Source: Chryseobacterium sp. IHB B 17019
Lineage (GTDB): Bacteria; Bacteroidota; Bacteroidia; Flavobacteriales; Weeksellaceae
NCBI RefSeq assembly: GCF_001456155.1
Contig: NZ_CP013293.1
Location: 1,054,001 to 1,118,000, forward strand
Reading direction: 5' to 3'
Length of the DNA stretch: 64,000 bases
Of this stretch, positions 26,766 through 35,109 are shown one piece after another (the stretch's first letter is position 1; the number at the start of each line of letters is the position of its first letter). Both the position numbers and the translations under genes were made by a program. The notes below the pieces were generated by a model. That model saw only the letters and a program-made list of their open reading frames with translations, was not told where the DNA came from and did no database searches.

Positions 26766-26960
26766 ATGCAAAACAACATTTTAAAAAACGGTAAAAAATT
26801 AAGAAAAGATGATCTTAAAAACATCGTAGGAGGTATTGGCGGAGGCGGAACTTGGGGTACTCCCGATCTTTCCCTTTGCGGATGCAGCTGTACAGGAGCC
26901 GTTACAGGACCGAAATATTGTGTACAATACATCGCATGTCCGCAGGTAATGACTTGCTAA
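26766..26960 (+). CDS. GG-leader, cysteine-rich bacteriocin-like peptide
   Basis: This 64-aa precursor has a 23-residue leader of the double-glycine type (KKLRKDDLKNIVGG), cleaved after GG at 22-23. The 41-residue core starts with a Gly-rich run (IGGGGTWG) and holds six Cys (CGCSC, KYC, IAC, MTC). The leader is the kind recognised by C39-peptidase ABC exporters. The core could carry disulfides or thioether modifications. No exporter, modification enzyme or immunity gene lies within several kb, so it is an orphan precursor. The start is set by the promoter; an upstream TTG at 26742 is possible but gives an odd leader. Peptides of this kind are frequent in Chryseobacterium. Confidence 0.75.
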   Translation: MQNNILKNGKKLRKDDLKNIVGGIGGGGTWGTPDLSLCGCSCTGAVTGPKYCVQYIACPQVMTC

Positions 26961-27009
26961 TCAACAGAATTATTTCATTTTAGAAATAAACATTTCCACA
27001 TTTAATACG

Positions 27010-27045
27010 CAAAAACCTTTTGTTCATCAAAGGGTTTTTGTTATT
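27010..27045 (+). terminator. Terminator of the GG-leader peptide gene
   Basis: The stem CAAAAACCTTTTG / CAAAGGGTTTTTG with a short loop and a T-rich tail. Confidence 0.8.
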
Positions 27046-27067
27046 TAAGACTAATCAGTAGTCGCAA

Positions 27068-27121
27068 AATTCCCTCCTTTGGAGAGGGGCGAAAATTCAA
27101 AGAATTTTTGACGGGGTGGTC
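27068..27121. repeat. Dispersed REP-like sequence
   Basis: A G/C-rich stretch containing CCCTCCTTTGGAGAGGGG and GACGGGGTGGTC around an inverted AAAATTC/GAATTTT core. I know similar text as a common intergenic repeat in Flavobacteriia. There is only one copy in the window, so the repeat call rests on memory, not on the sequence. Confidence 0.4.
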
Positions 27122-27159
27122 AATATAGAAAGCAAGAAGATATTAAATAAAATTTTCAG

Positions 27160-27257
27160 AAGCCATTTCCCGCTATCCACTATATCTTTTTTGTTACGGC
27201 CTCCGCTTCGCTCCGCCCGCAACAAAAAAGGATGCCGTTTCTATCGGGGCTAGGGTT
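27160..27257 (+). repeat. Dispersed constant-flank/variable-hairpin element, copy 2
   Basis: The left block AGCCATTTCCCGCTATCC and right block CTATCGGGGCTAGGGTT are shared with copies 1 and 3. The middle is a hairpin CTTTTTTGTT (27186-27195) / AACAAAAAAG (27221-27230) with an inner GGC/GCC stem and a GC-rich loop. It fills much of the gap between the peptide gene and the convergent ClC gene. Confidence 0.8.
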
Positions 27258-27332
27258 GCAGTCATCAAAACAAAAACCTCAATCAACAACCCTCTCAGAT
27301 ACTCCATCCCACCAACTCCCATACCCTCAAAC

Positions 27333-28601
27333 TCAATCCCTCCCTTTCATTTCTCCAACTCTCTGCTTAGTATAAATCCCGGTATGCCCCGAAATAAGGT
27401 AAGAAACAACACAGGCAATCGCGACATAAACCCCACATTCTGCACCGAATAACTCAATTCCCATCAACATACACGCGAGTGGAGTATTCGTTGCTCCGGC
27501 AAAGACCGCTACAAATCCCATTCCCGCCAACAACCCGAACGGCAAGGGGATAAACAATGATAATGCGCTTCCCAAAGTTGCCCCGATAAAAAATAATGGA
27601 GTGACTTCTCCGCCCTTAAAACCTGCTGAAAGAGTGATAATGGTAAAAGCCATTTTTAATGCAAAATCATAAAGCGGAAGCTGCTTTTCAAAAGATTCTA
27701 CAATGGTTGGAATTCCCAAGCCAATATACCTTGTCGTTCCCATTGCAAAAACGGCAGCGGCAACAATAATCCCGCCAACAACAGGACGAAGCGGAGGATA
27801 TTTTATATTTGATTTAAAAACAGAACCTGCCCAATGAATCACCTTACTGAAGGTTGCAGCACAGATCCCAAAAGCAATTCCTGCCAAAACACTGTATAAA
27901 ACAGGCAAAAATTCAAGTTTTGGGATAAAATCGATATGATAATGAGTATGTTTTACATTCCAAAGATCAGTCGCCCAATTCGCGAGGATTGCCGAAACAA
28001 ATGCAGGAAAAATTGCATTATACCGAATTCTGCCAATAAGAAAAACTTCCAGTCCGAAAACTGCTCCAGCCAAAGGTGTCCCGAAAACAGAACCGAAGCC
28101 CGCTGCAATTGCAGAAATGATTAAAATTTTTCTTTCGTTTTTATTTAATTTAAAAGGTTTGGAAAATTGATCTGCAATTGCGCTCGCCATTTGAATTGCA
28201 GTTCCTTCACGCCCTGCAGAACCCCCGAAAAGGTGGGTGACAATGGTTCCCAGATAAACAAAAGGAGCCATTTTAAAAGGAATAATTTCTTTCGGATCAT
28301 GAATACTGTCGATCAGGAGGTTGTTTCCAGCCTCAATATCTTTTCCGAGATGATGATATAAAAACCCAATCAGAAAACCTGCAACCGGTAAAAATGCAAT
28401 CAGCCAGACGTGGTTTTCCCGGAAATGAGTAACCCATTCCAACGACTGTAAAAATCCTGCAGAAGCCGTTCCCACTAATGCTCCGATGATAAGACTAATG
28501 CAAAGCCACCTAAAAAGATAGGGTAAAGCAGGATATTTCCTGAAGAAAAATCTGGTATGAAATTTTGCTTTTTGGCTTAAAGTTCGTGGATGTTTAGACA
28601 T
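27333..28601 (-). CDS. Voltage-gated chloride channel family (ClC) protein
   Basis: This 422-aa membrane protein of the ClC family has GSAGREGTAIQM (GREGT at 130-134, with the gating Glu132 kept), GSVFGTPLAGAVFGLEVF, GFKGGEVTPLFFIGATLGS and FAGATNTPLACMLMGIELFG, in the order of the selectivity-filter helices. It has no C-terminal CBS domains and is therefore a short form. Keeping the external gating Glu points to chloride/proton antiport rather than a pure channel. It is monocistronic. The family call is firm; the transport mode is inferred. Confidence 0.9.
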   Translation of the reverse strand: MSKHPRTLSQKAKFHTRFFFRKYPALPYLFRWLCISLIIGALVGTASAGFLQSLEWVTHFRENHVWLIAFLPVAGFLIGFLYHHLGKDIEAGNNLLIDSIHDPKEIIPFKMAPFVYLGTIVTHLFGGSAGREGTAIQMASAIADQFSKPFKLNKNERKILIISAIAAGFGSVFGTPLAGAVFGLEVFLIGRIRYNAIFPAFVSAILANWATDLWNVKHTHYHIDFIPKLEFLPVLYSVLAGIAFGICAATFSKVIHWAGSVFKSNIKYPPLRPVVGGIIVAAAVFAMGTTRYIGLGIPTIVESFEKQLPLYDFALKMAFTIITLSAGFKGGEVTPLFFIGATLGSALSLFIPLPFGLLAGMGFVAVFAGATNTPLACMLMGIELFGAECGVYVAIACVVSYLISGHTGIYTKQRVGEMKGRD

Positions 28602-28710
28602 ATTTTACCTGATCAATTACTGTTAATAATCTCTTAATCAGGCGTCATCAGCTTCTGAAAAGCGGTTGGGTAAGGAAGAACACCATTTCCTTGTATTGCA
28701 AATATAAATA

Positions 28711-29583
28711 TTATTTTAAAAAGAAACTATTTTCCGAAATATACTTTTTACTCATTTTGATACTCTCAAAAATATCTTTATCGCTGGAGTCCTGCTCCAC
28801 AAACCAATATTTCAAACCTGCCCTTTCTTTGGCTTCAAAAATCTTTTTAAAATCTATGATTCCGTTCCCGATTTCAGCAAAATCTTTTGTTCCGGCTTTC
28901 ATATCTTTCACGTGCCAGAGCGGAAATCTTTTCGGGTATTTTTCAAAATAAGTTAATGGATCAATGCCTGCTTTTGAAATCCAGTATAAATCCAGTTCCA
29001 TTTTAACCAAATCTGATGAAGAATTTTCTAAAATAAAATCGTAAATATTTCTGGTATCATCAAATTTTTCAAACTCAAAATCATGATTGTGATAAGCGAA
29101 CTGAATTCCCGCTTTTTTTGTAGTTCCCCCTGATTTTTCAAACAGTTCAGGAAGTTTTTTATAATTTTCAATTGTTCTTTCTTCTGGGAAAAGATAAGAA
29201 CATACCATATATTTTGAACCAATAAGATGTAAATCTTCAACGGTTTTCTCCCAATTGTTTAATAAAGTTCCTTTATCATTATGAAGAATTCCGGTTGTAT
29301 GGTGCGAACTGATTACTTTTAAACCAAGATTTTTCAGAATAGTTTGGAATTCACTGCTGCTTTTCCCAAAGAAAGTTCCGTTATAACCATAAATCTCAAG
29401 TTCTGTAAATCCTAATTCAGCCAATTTTCCCAATGCTTTCTCAAGGTTTTGAGAAACAGCATCCCGAATGGTATATAATTGAATAGCCAATGGTTTTTTA
29501 TTCGTTAAAACATTAGAAACACCGCAAGAATATAGACCTAAAAGTCCTAATGAAGATAATTTTATAAATTCTTTTCTATGCAT
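28711..29583 (-). CDS. Sugar phosphate isomerase/epimerase family protein (exported)
   Basis: This 290-aa protein has a signal sequence with a lipobox-like LYSCGV (residues 16-21), so it is probably a periplasmic lipoprotein. An AP-endonuclease-2-like TIM barrel follows: AIQLYTIRDAV, FTELEIYGYNG, FAYHNHDFEFEK, MELDLYWISKAGIDP and PLWHVKDMKAG supply the usual metal ligands (Glu, His, Asp, His). Such proteins act on sugars or inositol-like compounds. Its ATG overlaps the stop of the upstream thioesterase gene by 1 nt, so translation is coupled. The substrate is unknown. Confidence 0.8.
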   Translation of the reverse strand: MHRKEFIKLSSLGLLGLYSCGVSNVLTNKKPLAIQLYTIRDAVSQNLEKALGKLAELGFTELEIYGYNGTFFGKSSSEFQTILKNLGLKVISSHHTTGILHNDKGTLLNNWEKTVEDLHLIGSKYMVCSYLFPEERTIENYKKLPELFEKSGGTTKKAGIQFAYHNHDFEFEKFDDTRNIYDFILENSSSDLVKMELDLYWISKAGIDPLTYFEKYPKRFPLWHVKDMKAGTKDFAEIGNGIIDFKKIFEAKERAGLKYWFVEQDSSDKDIFESIKMSKKYISENSFFLK

Positions 29584-30050
29584 TATAAAAACGGTTTCAT
29601 TTCATTTTCAATCTGTGTTCTGAGTTCCATGAGACGAATAGCATATTGTTCCTGCTGTTTATCTTCATCGGATTCCGGTATCCATTTTGGAACCGGGAGT
29701 TTTTTTCCGTTTTCGTCAACCGCCACAAAAACAATGATGCAATGTGTTTTTTTATCAAAAGTCGGCTGTTTCAGATTTCTTGAGAAAACATTTATCGAAA
29801 TATGCATACTGGACGAACCTGTATAGATAACTCTTGCTTCTACCTTTACAATTTCCCCGATTTTGATCGGTTCATAGAAACGGATCCCGCCAACATAGAC
29901 TGTTACGGAATAATTTCCGCTCCAGGTTGTAGCACAGGCATATCCGGCCTGGTCAATCCATTTCATGACGCTTCCTCCATGTACATTTCCTCCATAATTG
30001 ACATCTGAAGGTTCCGAAATAAACTGAAAAGTAATAGGTTTATTATCCAT
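29583..30050 (-). CDS. Acyl-CoA thioesterase (hotdog fold)
   Basis: This 155-aa protein of the YciA/ACOT branch has NYGGNVHGGSVMKWIDQAGYACA near the N-terminus (Asn-x2-Gly, NVHGG, then the helix with Asp) and a hotdog core including SVTVYVGGIRFYEPIKIGE and VEARVIYTGSSSMHI. It cleaves medium- to long-chain acyl-CoA to fatty acid and CoA in the cytoplasm. Its stop overlaps the ATG of the isomerase-like gene (TAATG), giving a two-gene operon with no evident metabolic link. Confidence 0.88.
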   Translation of the reverse strand: MDNKPITFQFISEPSDVNYGGNVHGGSVMKWIDQAGYACATTWSGNYSVTVYVGGIRFYEPIKIGEIVKVEARVIYTGSSSMHISINVFSRNLKQPTFDKKTHCIIVFVAVDENGKKLPVPKWIPESDEDKQQEQYAIRLMELRTQIENEMKPFL

Positions 30051-30172
30051 TTATAAAAATTTGTTTGAATAAAGATATTTAATAATTTTTAATATCACTT
30101 ATTAAATCCTATTTTTACAGATTGAACTTTTTCTTAAGTTTAATTTTAACAAATAAAAGATTTAAAAATATA

Positions 30173-30520
30173 ATGAAGAAAGTATTCTATCTTAATACAT
30201 GCGACACTTGCAGGAAAATTTTAGCACAATTCAGACTTACCGGCTGGGAACTTCGCGAAATTAAAAAAGAACCGATCACAAAAGAAGAACTGGACGAAAT
30301 GTACAAAAGAGCAAAGTCTTATGAAGCACTGTTCAGCAAAAAATCGACTCAGATAAAATTGCGTGAGCTTGATTTAAAAGCTCTTGGCGAAGAAGATTTT
30401 AAAGAATTATTGCTGGATCATTACACGTTTTTGAAACGACCGGTTTTCCTGACGGATAATGAAATTTTCATTGGAAGTGATAAAGAAACTATCAGTTCAT
30501 TAAAGGCATTTTTTGGATAG
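30173..30520 (+). CDS. ArsC/Spx-family reductase-like protein
   Basis: This 115-aa thioredoxin-fold protein starts at MKKVFYLNTCDTCRKIL, with a Cys10-x2-Cys13 motif like Spx and YffB. The following text (EPITKEELDEMYKRAKSYEALFSKKS, then DHYTFLKRPVFLTDNEIFIG) matches the ArsC-family C-terminal part with the conserved LKRPV. Arsenate reductases have CxGT/CxxS variants; a CxxC and no ars neighbours argue for a general thiol-redox or Spx-like role. An apparent longer ORF to 30122 is an AT-rich extension and is rejected. Confidence 0.8.
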   Translation: MKKVFYLNTCDTCRKILAQFRLTGWELREIKKEPITKEELDEMYKRAKSYEALFSKKSTQIKLRELDLKALGEEDFKELLLDHYTFLKRPVFLTDNEIFIGSDKETISSLKAFFG

Positions 30521-30573
30521 AGTTGAGTAATTATACAAGATTTTCTCCTACAAATTAAGAATTTATTAAAAAT

Positions 30574-30602
30574 AAAAACCGCAGAACAGTCTGCGGTTTT
30601 TA
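30574..30602. terminator. Bidirectional terminator between ArsC-like gene and gcvT
   Basis: The 11-bp stem AAAACCGCAGA / TCTGCGGTTTT with an ACAG loop is T-tailed on both strands. Confidence 0.85.
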
Positions 30603-30622
30603 TATTATTTTGAATATTTCAA

Positions 30623-31699
30623 TTATACAAAAGGAGCTTTCACCACTTTTGCAGGAATATTTTTGTTTCTTACCTGAATGAAAATTTCAGAACCTAATTT
30701 AAAATGAGGCTTATCAACATAAGCCAATCCCAAACCGATTTTTTTCATCGGAGACTGCGTTCCTGAAGTTACCTTCCCGATTACATTTCCTTCTGCGTCT
30801 ACAACAGGGTAGTCGTGTCTTGGAACACCTTTGTCGGTAAGCTCGAATCCAACTAATTTTCTGGTAATACCTTCTTCTTTTTGCTTAGCAAAAGTATCTT
30901 TAGAAATAAATTCTTTATCGAATTTTGTGATCCATCCCAGTCCGGCTTCAATCGGCGAGGTAGTATCGTCGATATCGTTTCCGTAAAGGCAGAATCCTTT
31001 TTCCAGCCTTAAAGTGTCTCTGGAAGCCAATCCGCAAGGCATAATTCCCTCGGATGCACCAGCTTCCATAATAGCATCCCAAAGTTTTTCGGCAGATTCA
31101 TTGTTAAAATAAATCTCAAAACCTCCACTTCCTGTGTAGCCCGTGTTCGAGATAATTACATCACTTACACCCGCAACAGAACCTACCGTAAAGTGGTAAT
31201 AAGGAATTTCAGAAAGGTTGGTTTCTGTTAATTTCTGAAGAATTTCAGTTGCTTTCGGACCTTGAACTGCCAACAAAGACATATCATCAGAAGCATTGAT
31301 CATTTTTGCCCCGAAAGTATTATATTTTGATATATGATTCCAGTCTTTTTCGATGTTTGAAGCATTGACAACCACGAAATATTTATCGTCTTCCATTTTG
31401 TAAACGATAAGGTCGTCCACGATTCCACCATTTTCGTTGGGAAGGCAAGAATATTGAGCTTTTCCGTTTTCAAGAGCATCTATATTATTGGTCGTAACGA
31501 ACTGTAAAAGCTCCTTGGAACCATTACCTTCGATGAAAAACTGTCCCATGTGGGAAACATCAAACAAACCTGCTTTTTCTCTTACTGCAAAATGCTCTTC
31601 CGTTACTCCGGAATATTGTACAGGCATTTCAAAACCTGCGAAATCTACGATTTTAGCTCCCAAAGAAACGTGTTTGTCGTACAATGCTGTTTTCTTCAT
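30623..31699 (-). CDS. gcvT: Aminomethyltransferase (glycine cleavage T protein)
   Basis: This 358-aa protein is complete for the family. Hallmarks are LYDKHVSLGAKIVDFAGFEMPVQY, FDVSHMGQF, GGIVDDLIVYKM, NTGYTGSGGFEIYF (folate site), LRLEKGFCLYGND and the C-terminal GVPRHDYPV with GTQSPMKKIGLGLAYV. It transfers the methylene unit from the glycine cleavage H protein to tetrahydrofolate, releasing ammonia. gcvP and gcvH are not nearby. The next gene downstream on this strand lies across the bidirectional terminator; the upstream small protein ends 14 nt before gcvT, so it may be the distal gene of an idi - 31714 - gcvT run. Confidence 0.95.
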   Translation of the reverse strand: MKKTALYDKHVSLGAKIVDFAGFEMPVQYSGVTEEHFAVREKAGLFDVSHMGQFFIEGNGSKELLQFVTTNNIDALENGKAQYSCLPNENGGIVDDLIVYKMEDDKYFVVVNASNIEKDWNHISKYNTFGAKMINASDDMSLLAVQGPKATEILQKLTETNLSEIPYYHFTVGSVAGVSDVIISNTGYTGSGGFEIYFNNESAEKLWDAIMEAGASEGIMPCGLASRDTLRLEKGFCLYGNDIDDTTSPIEAGLGWITKFDKEFISKDTFAKQKEEGITRKLVGFELTDKGVPRHDYPVVDAEGNVIGKVTSGTQSPMKKIGLGLAYVDKPHFKLGSEIFIQVRNKNIPAKVVKAPFV

Positions 31700-31713
31700 A
31701 TTTATTTTTATTT

Positions 31714-32190
31714 CTATTTCTTTATTTTAAAACTGTCAAAAGCTTCGTTGAAAAGCTTCATATAATTTCCGTTCCAGTATTTTTGCTGGCAATTAATGGT
31801 TACCAGAAACAGATCTTTTTCCTTTTGCAAAACCTTTGTTGTCCAGAATAATTTTTCTTTTTCGTCGAAATATTCGTAAAAATATTCTGTGTATCCTTTT
31901 TTACCGCTTTTGCTTTTTATTTTCTTCTCATCATCAGCTGATTTGTAAAGGGCAAGGATGAATTTTTTTGTTTCTGTTTTCGGAAGATTCAAATCATGGT
32001 ATTCCGAAATGGTGATGGCCCCGATCTGATTACTTGGGAAAATATTGATGATTTCACTGTCATTGGTTACTTTCCAGTCCTCAGGAAGTGTTATAGAGTA
32101 GTTTTTACTGTCGTAAACTTTAGTAGGAACATTTTGTGCAAATGAAAAAAATGCTATTAAAAAAGATAATATTAAAATTATTTTCTTCAT
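31714..32190 (-). CDS. Secreted protein of unknown function
   Basis: This 158-aa protein has a signal peptide (ending SFAQ) and a compact alpha/beta domain starting YSITLPEDWKV, which resembles PsbP- or DUF1795-like small domains found behind signal peptides. No catalytic motif is visible. It starts 2 nt after the idi stop and ends 14 nt before gcvT, so it is probably translated from the same mRNA as both, though the three functions show no obvious link. Confidence 0.7.
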   Translation of the reverse strand: MKKIILILSFLIAFFSFAQNVPTKVYDSKNYSITLPEDWKVTNDSEIINIFPSNQIGAITISEYHDLNLPKTETKKFILALYKSADDEKKIKSKSGKKGYTEYFYEYFDEKEKLFWTTKVLQKEKDLFLVTINCQQKYWNGNYMKLFNEAFDSFKIKK

Positions 32191-32192
32191 GA

Positions 32193-32702
32193 TTAAAAAT
32201 GGTGTTTATATTCTTCCAAGATGATCTTAAACCATTCTGTGAAATGTTCAGGTTGCTTAATCATTTCTTTATCAAGGTCTTCCATAGAAATGTACCTCAC
32301 TTCTTCCACTTCGTCTTTGTTTAAATTAAAATCATCTTCAAAAGTTCCCACAAAAACATGGTCAAGTTCGTGCTCCCAAAGCCCGTTTCCAACATCCGCC
32401 TTATAAATAAAATTGAATTTTTCAGAAATTTTCGCCTCAATTCCGAGTTCTTCCATGAGTCTGCGCTTTGCACCTTCAAGATAAGTTTCCCCGTTTTTGG
32501 GATGTGAACAGACCGCATTGGTCCATTTTAGAGGTGAGTGATATTTTCCGGAAGCTCTTTTTTGTAAGAGCATTTCACCTTTATTGTTGAATAAAAAAAC
32601 TGAAAAAGCACGGTGTAATAAGCCATTGATATGAGCCTGCTGCTTTTCCATCAGGCCGAGAACTTTATCTTCAGAATTTACTAAAACCACCAATTCTTCC
32701 AT
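32193..32702 (-). CDS. idi: Isopentenyl-diphosphate delta-isomerase, type 1
   Basis: This 169-aa Nudix-fold enzyme has the catalytic Cys65 in WTNAVCSHP, and Glu110 and Glu112 in LWEHELDHV. His24, His30 and His67 are the probable metal ligands, and the Nudix box is ENGETYLEGAKRRLMEELG-like (about 70-86). It interconverts IPP and DMAPP for menaquinone, undecaprenol and carotenoid synthesis. A -7 box (TACATTTG) ends 5 nt before the ATG, which predicts a leaderless mRNA. It is followed closely by a secreted-protein gene and gcvT. Confidence 0.95.
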   Translation of the reverse strand: MEELVVLVNSEDKVLGLMEKQQAHINGLLHRAFSVFLFNNKGEMLLQKRASGKYHSPLKWTNAVCSHPKNGETYLEGAKRRLMEELGIEAKISEKFNFIYKADVGNGLWEHELDHVFVGTFEDDFNLNKDEVEEVRYISMEDLDKEMIKQPEHFTEWFKIILEEYKHHF

Positions 32703-32707
32703 TCCTA

Positions 32708-32715
32708 CAAATGTA
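32708..32715 (-). promoter_or_regulatory. -7 box (TACATTTG) of idi, predicts a leaderless mRNA
   Basis: TACATTTG on the minus strand is 5 nt before the ATG. No -33 TTG is seen at 17-20 bp. Confidence 0.5.
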
Positions 32716-32817
32716 AGTGTAATAAATGTATTTTGGAAATTTTTGGTAAAACATCATGGTTTTTGGGCATGAAAAATGATCTTAGATTTAAAAACGATTA
32801 TTAATCGACGCAATATA

Positions 32818-33417
32818 TTATTTATTTAAAGCTTTTCCGAACCGGATAAAAAGCATCGACAAACCAATAAAGAAAATCAAAATCCAGAAAGAATTAAATA
32901 AGACTTCAGGATAACCAATTGCAAGTACATCTACAAATGGATAAGGATAAAAACCTGAAAAACTCCCTCTGAGAAGGATATACAAAAGATAAGTCACAGG
33001 ATAGATTGTCCACTTTATAATCTGTTTATAATGCAAGCCACTTTTACTTTCATATAAAAACCAGAAAAATAAGACTAAAACCGGAATCAGGGTATGTAGC
33101 AATTCATCCACAATTTTCTGCATTCCTGTCGGGCTCCAGGCTGAACGAAGCAAAACCTGATAAATCAATCCGACAATCAAAATATAAATTGTGATTGCAG
33201 TCAACAGTCCTGAATGTTCAGTTTTCTGAGGATTTTTAACAACATAAAAAGTGAAATAAACGGCAACGACCAGATTGGTAAGAATCGTAAAATAACTGAA
33301 AAACCTGATTGTCATTTCCCCAAAAGAAAGCGCTGAATTTTGCAACATTAAATAATATTGCATAATAATCGCAAACCATCCGAGAAGTGCAAAGATCAAA
33401 GCTAAAATTCTTTTCAT
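32818..33417 (-). CDS. Pr6Pr family membrane protein
   Basis: This 199-aa protein is predicted to span the membrane six times, with FFSYFTILTNLVVAVYF, LLRSAWSPTGMQKIVDELLHTLIPV and GSFSGFYPYPFVDV features of the Pr6Pr (FAR-17a/AIG1-like) family. Conserved His and Asp/Glu residues in LLHTL and the PYPFVDV segment suggest a membrane-embedded hydrolase or lipid-related role, as in the AIG1 relatives, but this is unproven for bacteria. It stands alone with a -7 box (33434-33441) 16 nt upstream. Confidence 0.75.
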   Translation of the reverse strand: MKRILALIFALLGWFAIIMQYYLMLQNSALSFGEMTIRFFSYFTILTNLVVAVYFTFYVVKNPQKTEHSGLLTAITIYILIVGLIYQVLLRSAWSPTGMQKIVDELLHTLIPVLVLFFWFLYESKSGLHYKQIIKWTIYPVTYLLYILLRGSFSGFYPYPFVDVLAIGYPEVLFNSFWILIFFIGLSMLFIRFGKALNK

Positions 33418-33433
33418 ATTTTAAAGTGTAATT

Positions 33434-33441
33434 CAAATATA
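33434..33441 (-). promoter_or_regulatory. -7 box (TATATTTG) of the Pr6Pr gene
   Basis: TATATTTG on the minus strand, 16 nt before the ATG. Confidence 0.45.
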
Positions 33442-33584
33442 GCAAAAAAGAGATTCTATAATAAAAAGAAAAATTTAACCGAAATAAATATTTTAAGTTT
33501 AAATTATACTATTCATTAAATAATGAAACATCTTATATTAAGATAATCGTAAACAAGTTTAATAATTATTTTAATATAAAACTT

Positions 33585-33592
33585 TACCTTTG
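33585..33592 (+). promoter_or_regulatory. -7 box (TACCTTTG) of the HAD-like gene
   Basis: TACCTTTG lies 18 nt before the ATG at 33611; the -33 region lacks a TTG. Confidence 0.5.
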
Positions 33593-33610
33593 TAATTCAA
33601 TTTTTTAAGG

Positions 33611-34015
33611 ATGGAATTAGAATACAAAAATCATATTAGCCCGATTCTAAAAGATGGAATTAAAAACTATCTGATTGATATCGACGGAACGATTACAGAA
33701 GATGTCCCGAATGAAGAGCCGGAAAGAATGGTAACATGCGAACCGTTTCCGGATGCATTGGAAACCATCAACAAATGGTATGATGAAGGACATCAGATCT
33801 GTTTTTTCACTTCAAGAACTGAAAATCTTAAGCAAATCACTATTGATTGGCTGGATAAACATGGATTCAAATACCATAGTGTTTTGTGTGGGAAGCCAAG
33901 AGGCGGAAATTACCACTGGATTGATAATCACTTAGTGAGAGCTACCAGATATAAAGGGAAATTCACTGATTTGGTGGAAAAACAAGTAACTATTGAAGTT
34001 TTTAAAGAAGAATAA
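33611..34015 (+). CDS. Small HAD-superfamily phosphatase-like protein
   Basis: This 134-aa protein has HAD motif I as LIDIDGTITED (Asp23/Asp25), a second motif FFTSRTE (about 75-81), Lys in CGKPRGG and a downstream HWIDNH in place of a canonical motif IV. The length is that of the shortest HAD phosphatases with no cap domain. Similar proteins have been labelled phosphoheptose isomerase by automatic annotation, but nothing here supports isomerase activity. The substrate is unknown. It may share a transcript with the dehydrogenase gene 78 nt downstream. Confidence 0.75.
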   Translation: MELEYKNHISPILKDGIKNYLIDIDGTITEDVPNEEPERMVTCEPFPDALETINKWYDEGHQICFFTSRTENLKQITIDWLDKHGFKYHSVLCGKPRGGNYHWIDNHLVRATRYKGKFTDLVEKQVTIEVFKEE

Positions 34016-34093
34016 ATTTAGCTTAAAGATTAAACGATTAATATAATTTACTATTTTGACCTTTAATCTCTTAATTTTTTAAATAAAGGATGT

Positions 34094-35056
34094 ATGAAAG
34101 TTTTAGCAAACGATGGCCTGGATCAATCCGGCATTAATGCCTTGACGGAGAAAGGTTTTGAAGTAATTACTACAAAAGTTCCGCAGGAGTTATTGATAAA
34201 TTACATTAATGAGCACAAAATCCGTACACTTTTGGTACGCAGTGCCACACAGGTGAGAAAAGATATTATTGATAACTGTCCGTCTTTGGAAATCATTGGT
34301 AGAGGTGGAGTAGGAATGGATAATATTGATGTGGACTATGCCAGGGAAAAGGGAATCCATGTCATCAATACGCCTTCTGCTTCTTCGGAATCGGTTGCTG
34401 AGCTGGTTTTTGCGCATTTATTTTCGGGTGCCAGATTTTTGCAGGATTCAAATAGAAAAATGCCAGTAATTGGTGATACGGAATTTGCAAATCTTAAAAA
34501 AGCTTATGCAGCAGGGATTGAGTTGAAAGGAAAAACCATCGGTATTGTTGGGATGGGAAGAATTGGGCAGGAGGTTGCAAAAATAGCCTTAGGTCTTGGT
34601 ATGAGGGTGATTGCAGCTGATAATAATGTTGGAAAAGCAAGCATTAAAGTAACGTTTTACAACAATCAGTTTATCAATGTAGATATAGAAACAGAGCCTC
34701 TTCAGGATGTTTTGAAGCATTCGGATTTTATTACTCTTCATGTCCCGGCTCAAAAAGAAGGATACATGATTGGGAAAAAAGAATTTGAAATGATGAAAGA
34801 CGGCGTTGCGATTGTAAACTGCTCAAGAGGTGGCGTAATTGACGAAACAGCCTTGATTGAAGCTTTGGATTCAGGAAAGGTAAAATTTGCCGGCCTTGAT
34901 GTTTTTATCAATGAGCCAACCCCGTCAAAGGAGATTCTGAACCACTCGAAAATTTCTTTAACACCACATACAGGAGCCTCAACTTTGGAAGCTCAGGACA
35001 GAATCGGGCTTTCATTAGCTGAACAGATTTCAAGCATATTACAGAGTAAAAATTAA
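34094..35056 (+). CDS. D-2-hydroxyacid dehydrogenase (D-3-phosphoglycerate dehydrogenase-like)
   Basis: This 320-aa NAD-dependent enzyme has the nucleotide loop GMGRIG at 153-158 and the catalytic set Arg245 (NCSRGG), Glu274 (FINEPTP) and His292 (LTPHTGAST). The substrate-domain start GRGGVGMDNIDV is typical of SerA-like enzymes. It lacks the C-terminal ACT domain and serine-feedback module. The likely reaction is 3-phosphoglycerate oxidation, the first step of serine synthesis, but other 2-hydroxyacids are possible and serC is not adjacent. Hence no symbol is given. It ends at a hairpin terminator. Confidence 0.8.
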   Translation: MKVLANDGLDQSGINALTEKGFEVITTKVPQELLINYINEHKIRTLLVRSATQVRKDIIDNCPSLEIIGRGGVGMDNIDVDYAREKGIHVINTPSASSESVAELVFAHLFSGARFLQDSNRKMPVIGDTEFANLKKAYAAGIELKGKTIGIVGMGRIGQEVAKIALGLGMRVIAADNNVGKASIKVTFYNNQFINVDIETEPLQDVLKHSDFITLHVPAQKEGYMIGKKEFEMMKDGVAIVNCSRGGVIDETALIEALDSGKVKFAGLDVFINEPTPSKEILNHSKISLTPHTGASTLEAQDRIGLSLAEQISSILQSKN

Positions 35057-35080
35057 TTATATTTCAATATAATATTATAG

Positions 35081-35107
35081 AAGCACTTCAAATTTGAGGT
35101 GCTTTTG
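35081..35107 (+). terminator. Terminator between the dehydrogenase and mscL copy A
   Basis: AAGCACTTCAAA / TTTGAGGTGCTT (one mismatch-type pair) with a T-tail on the plus strand. Its core CACTTCAAnTTTGA is shared with the hairpin at 35566. Confidence 0.75.
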
Positions 35108-35109
35108 TC

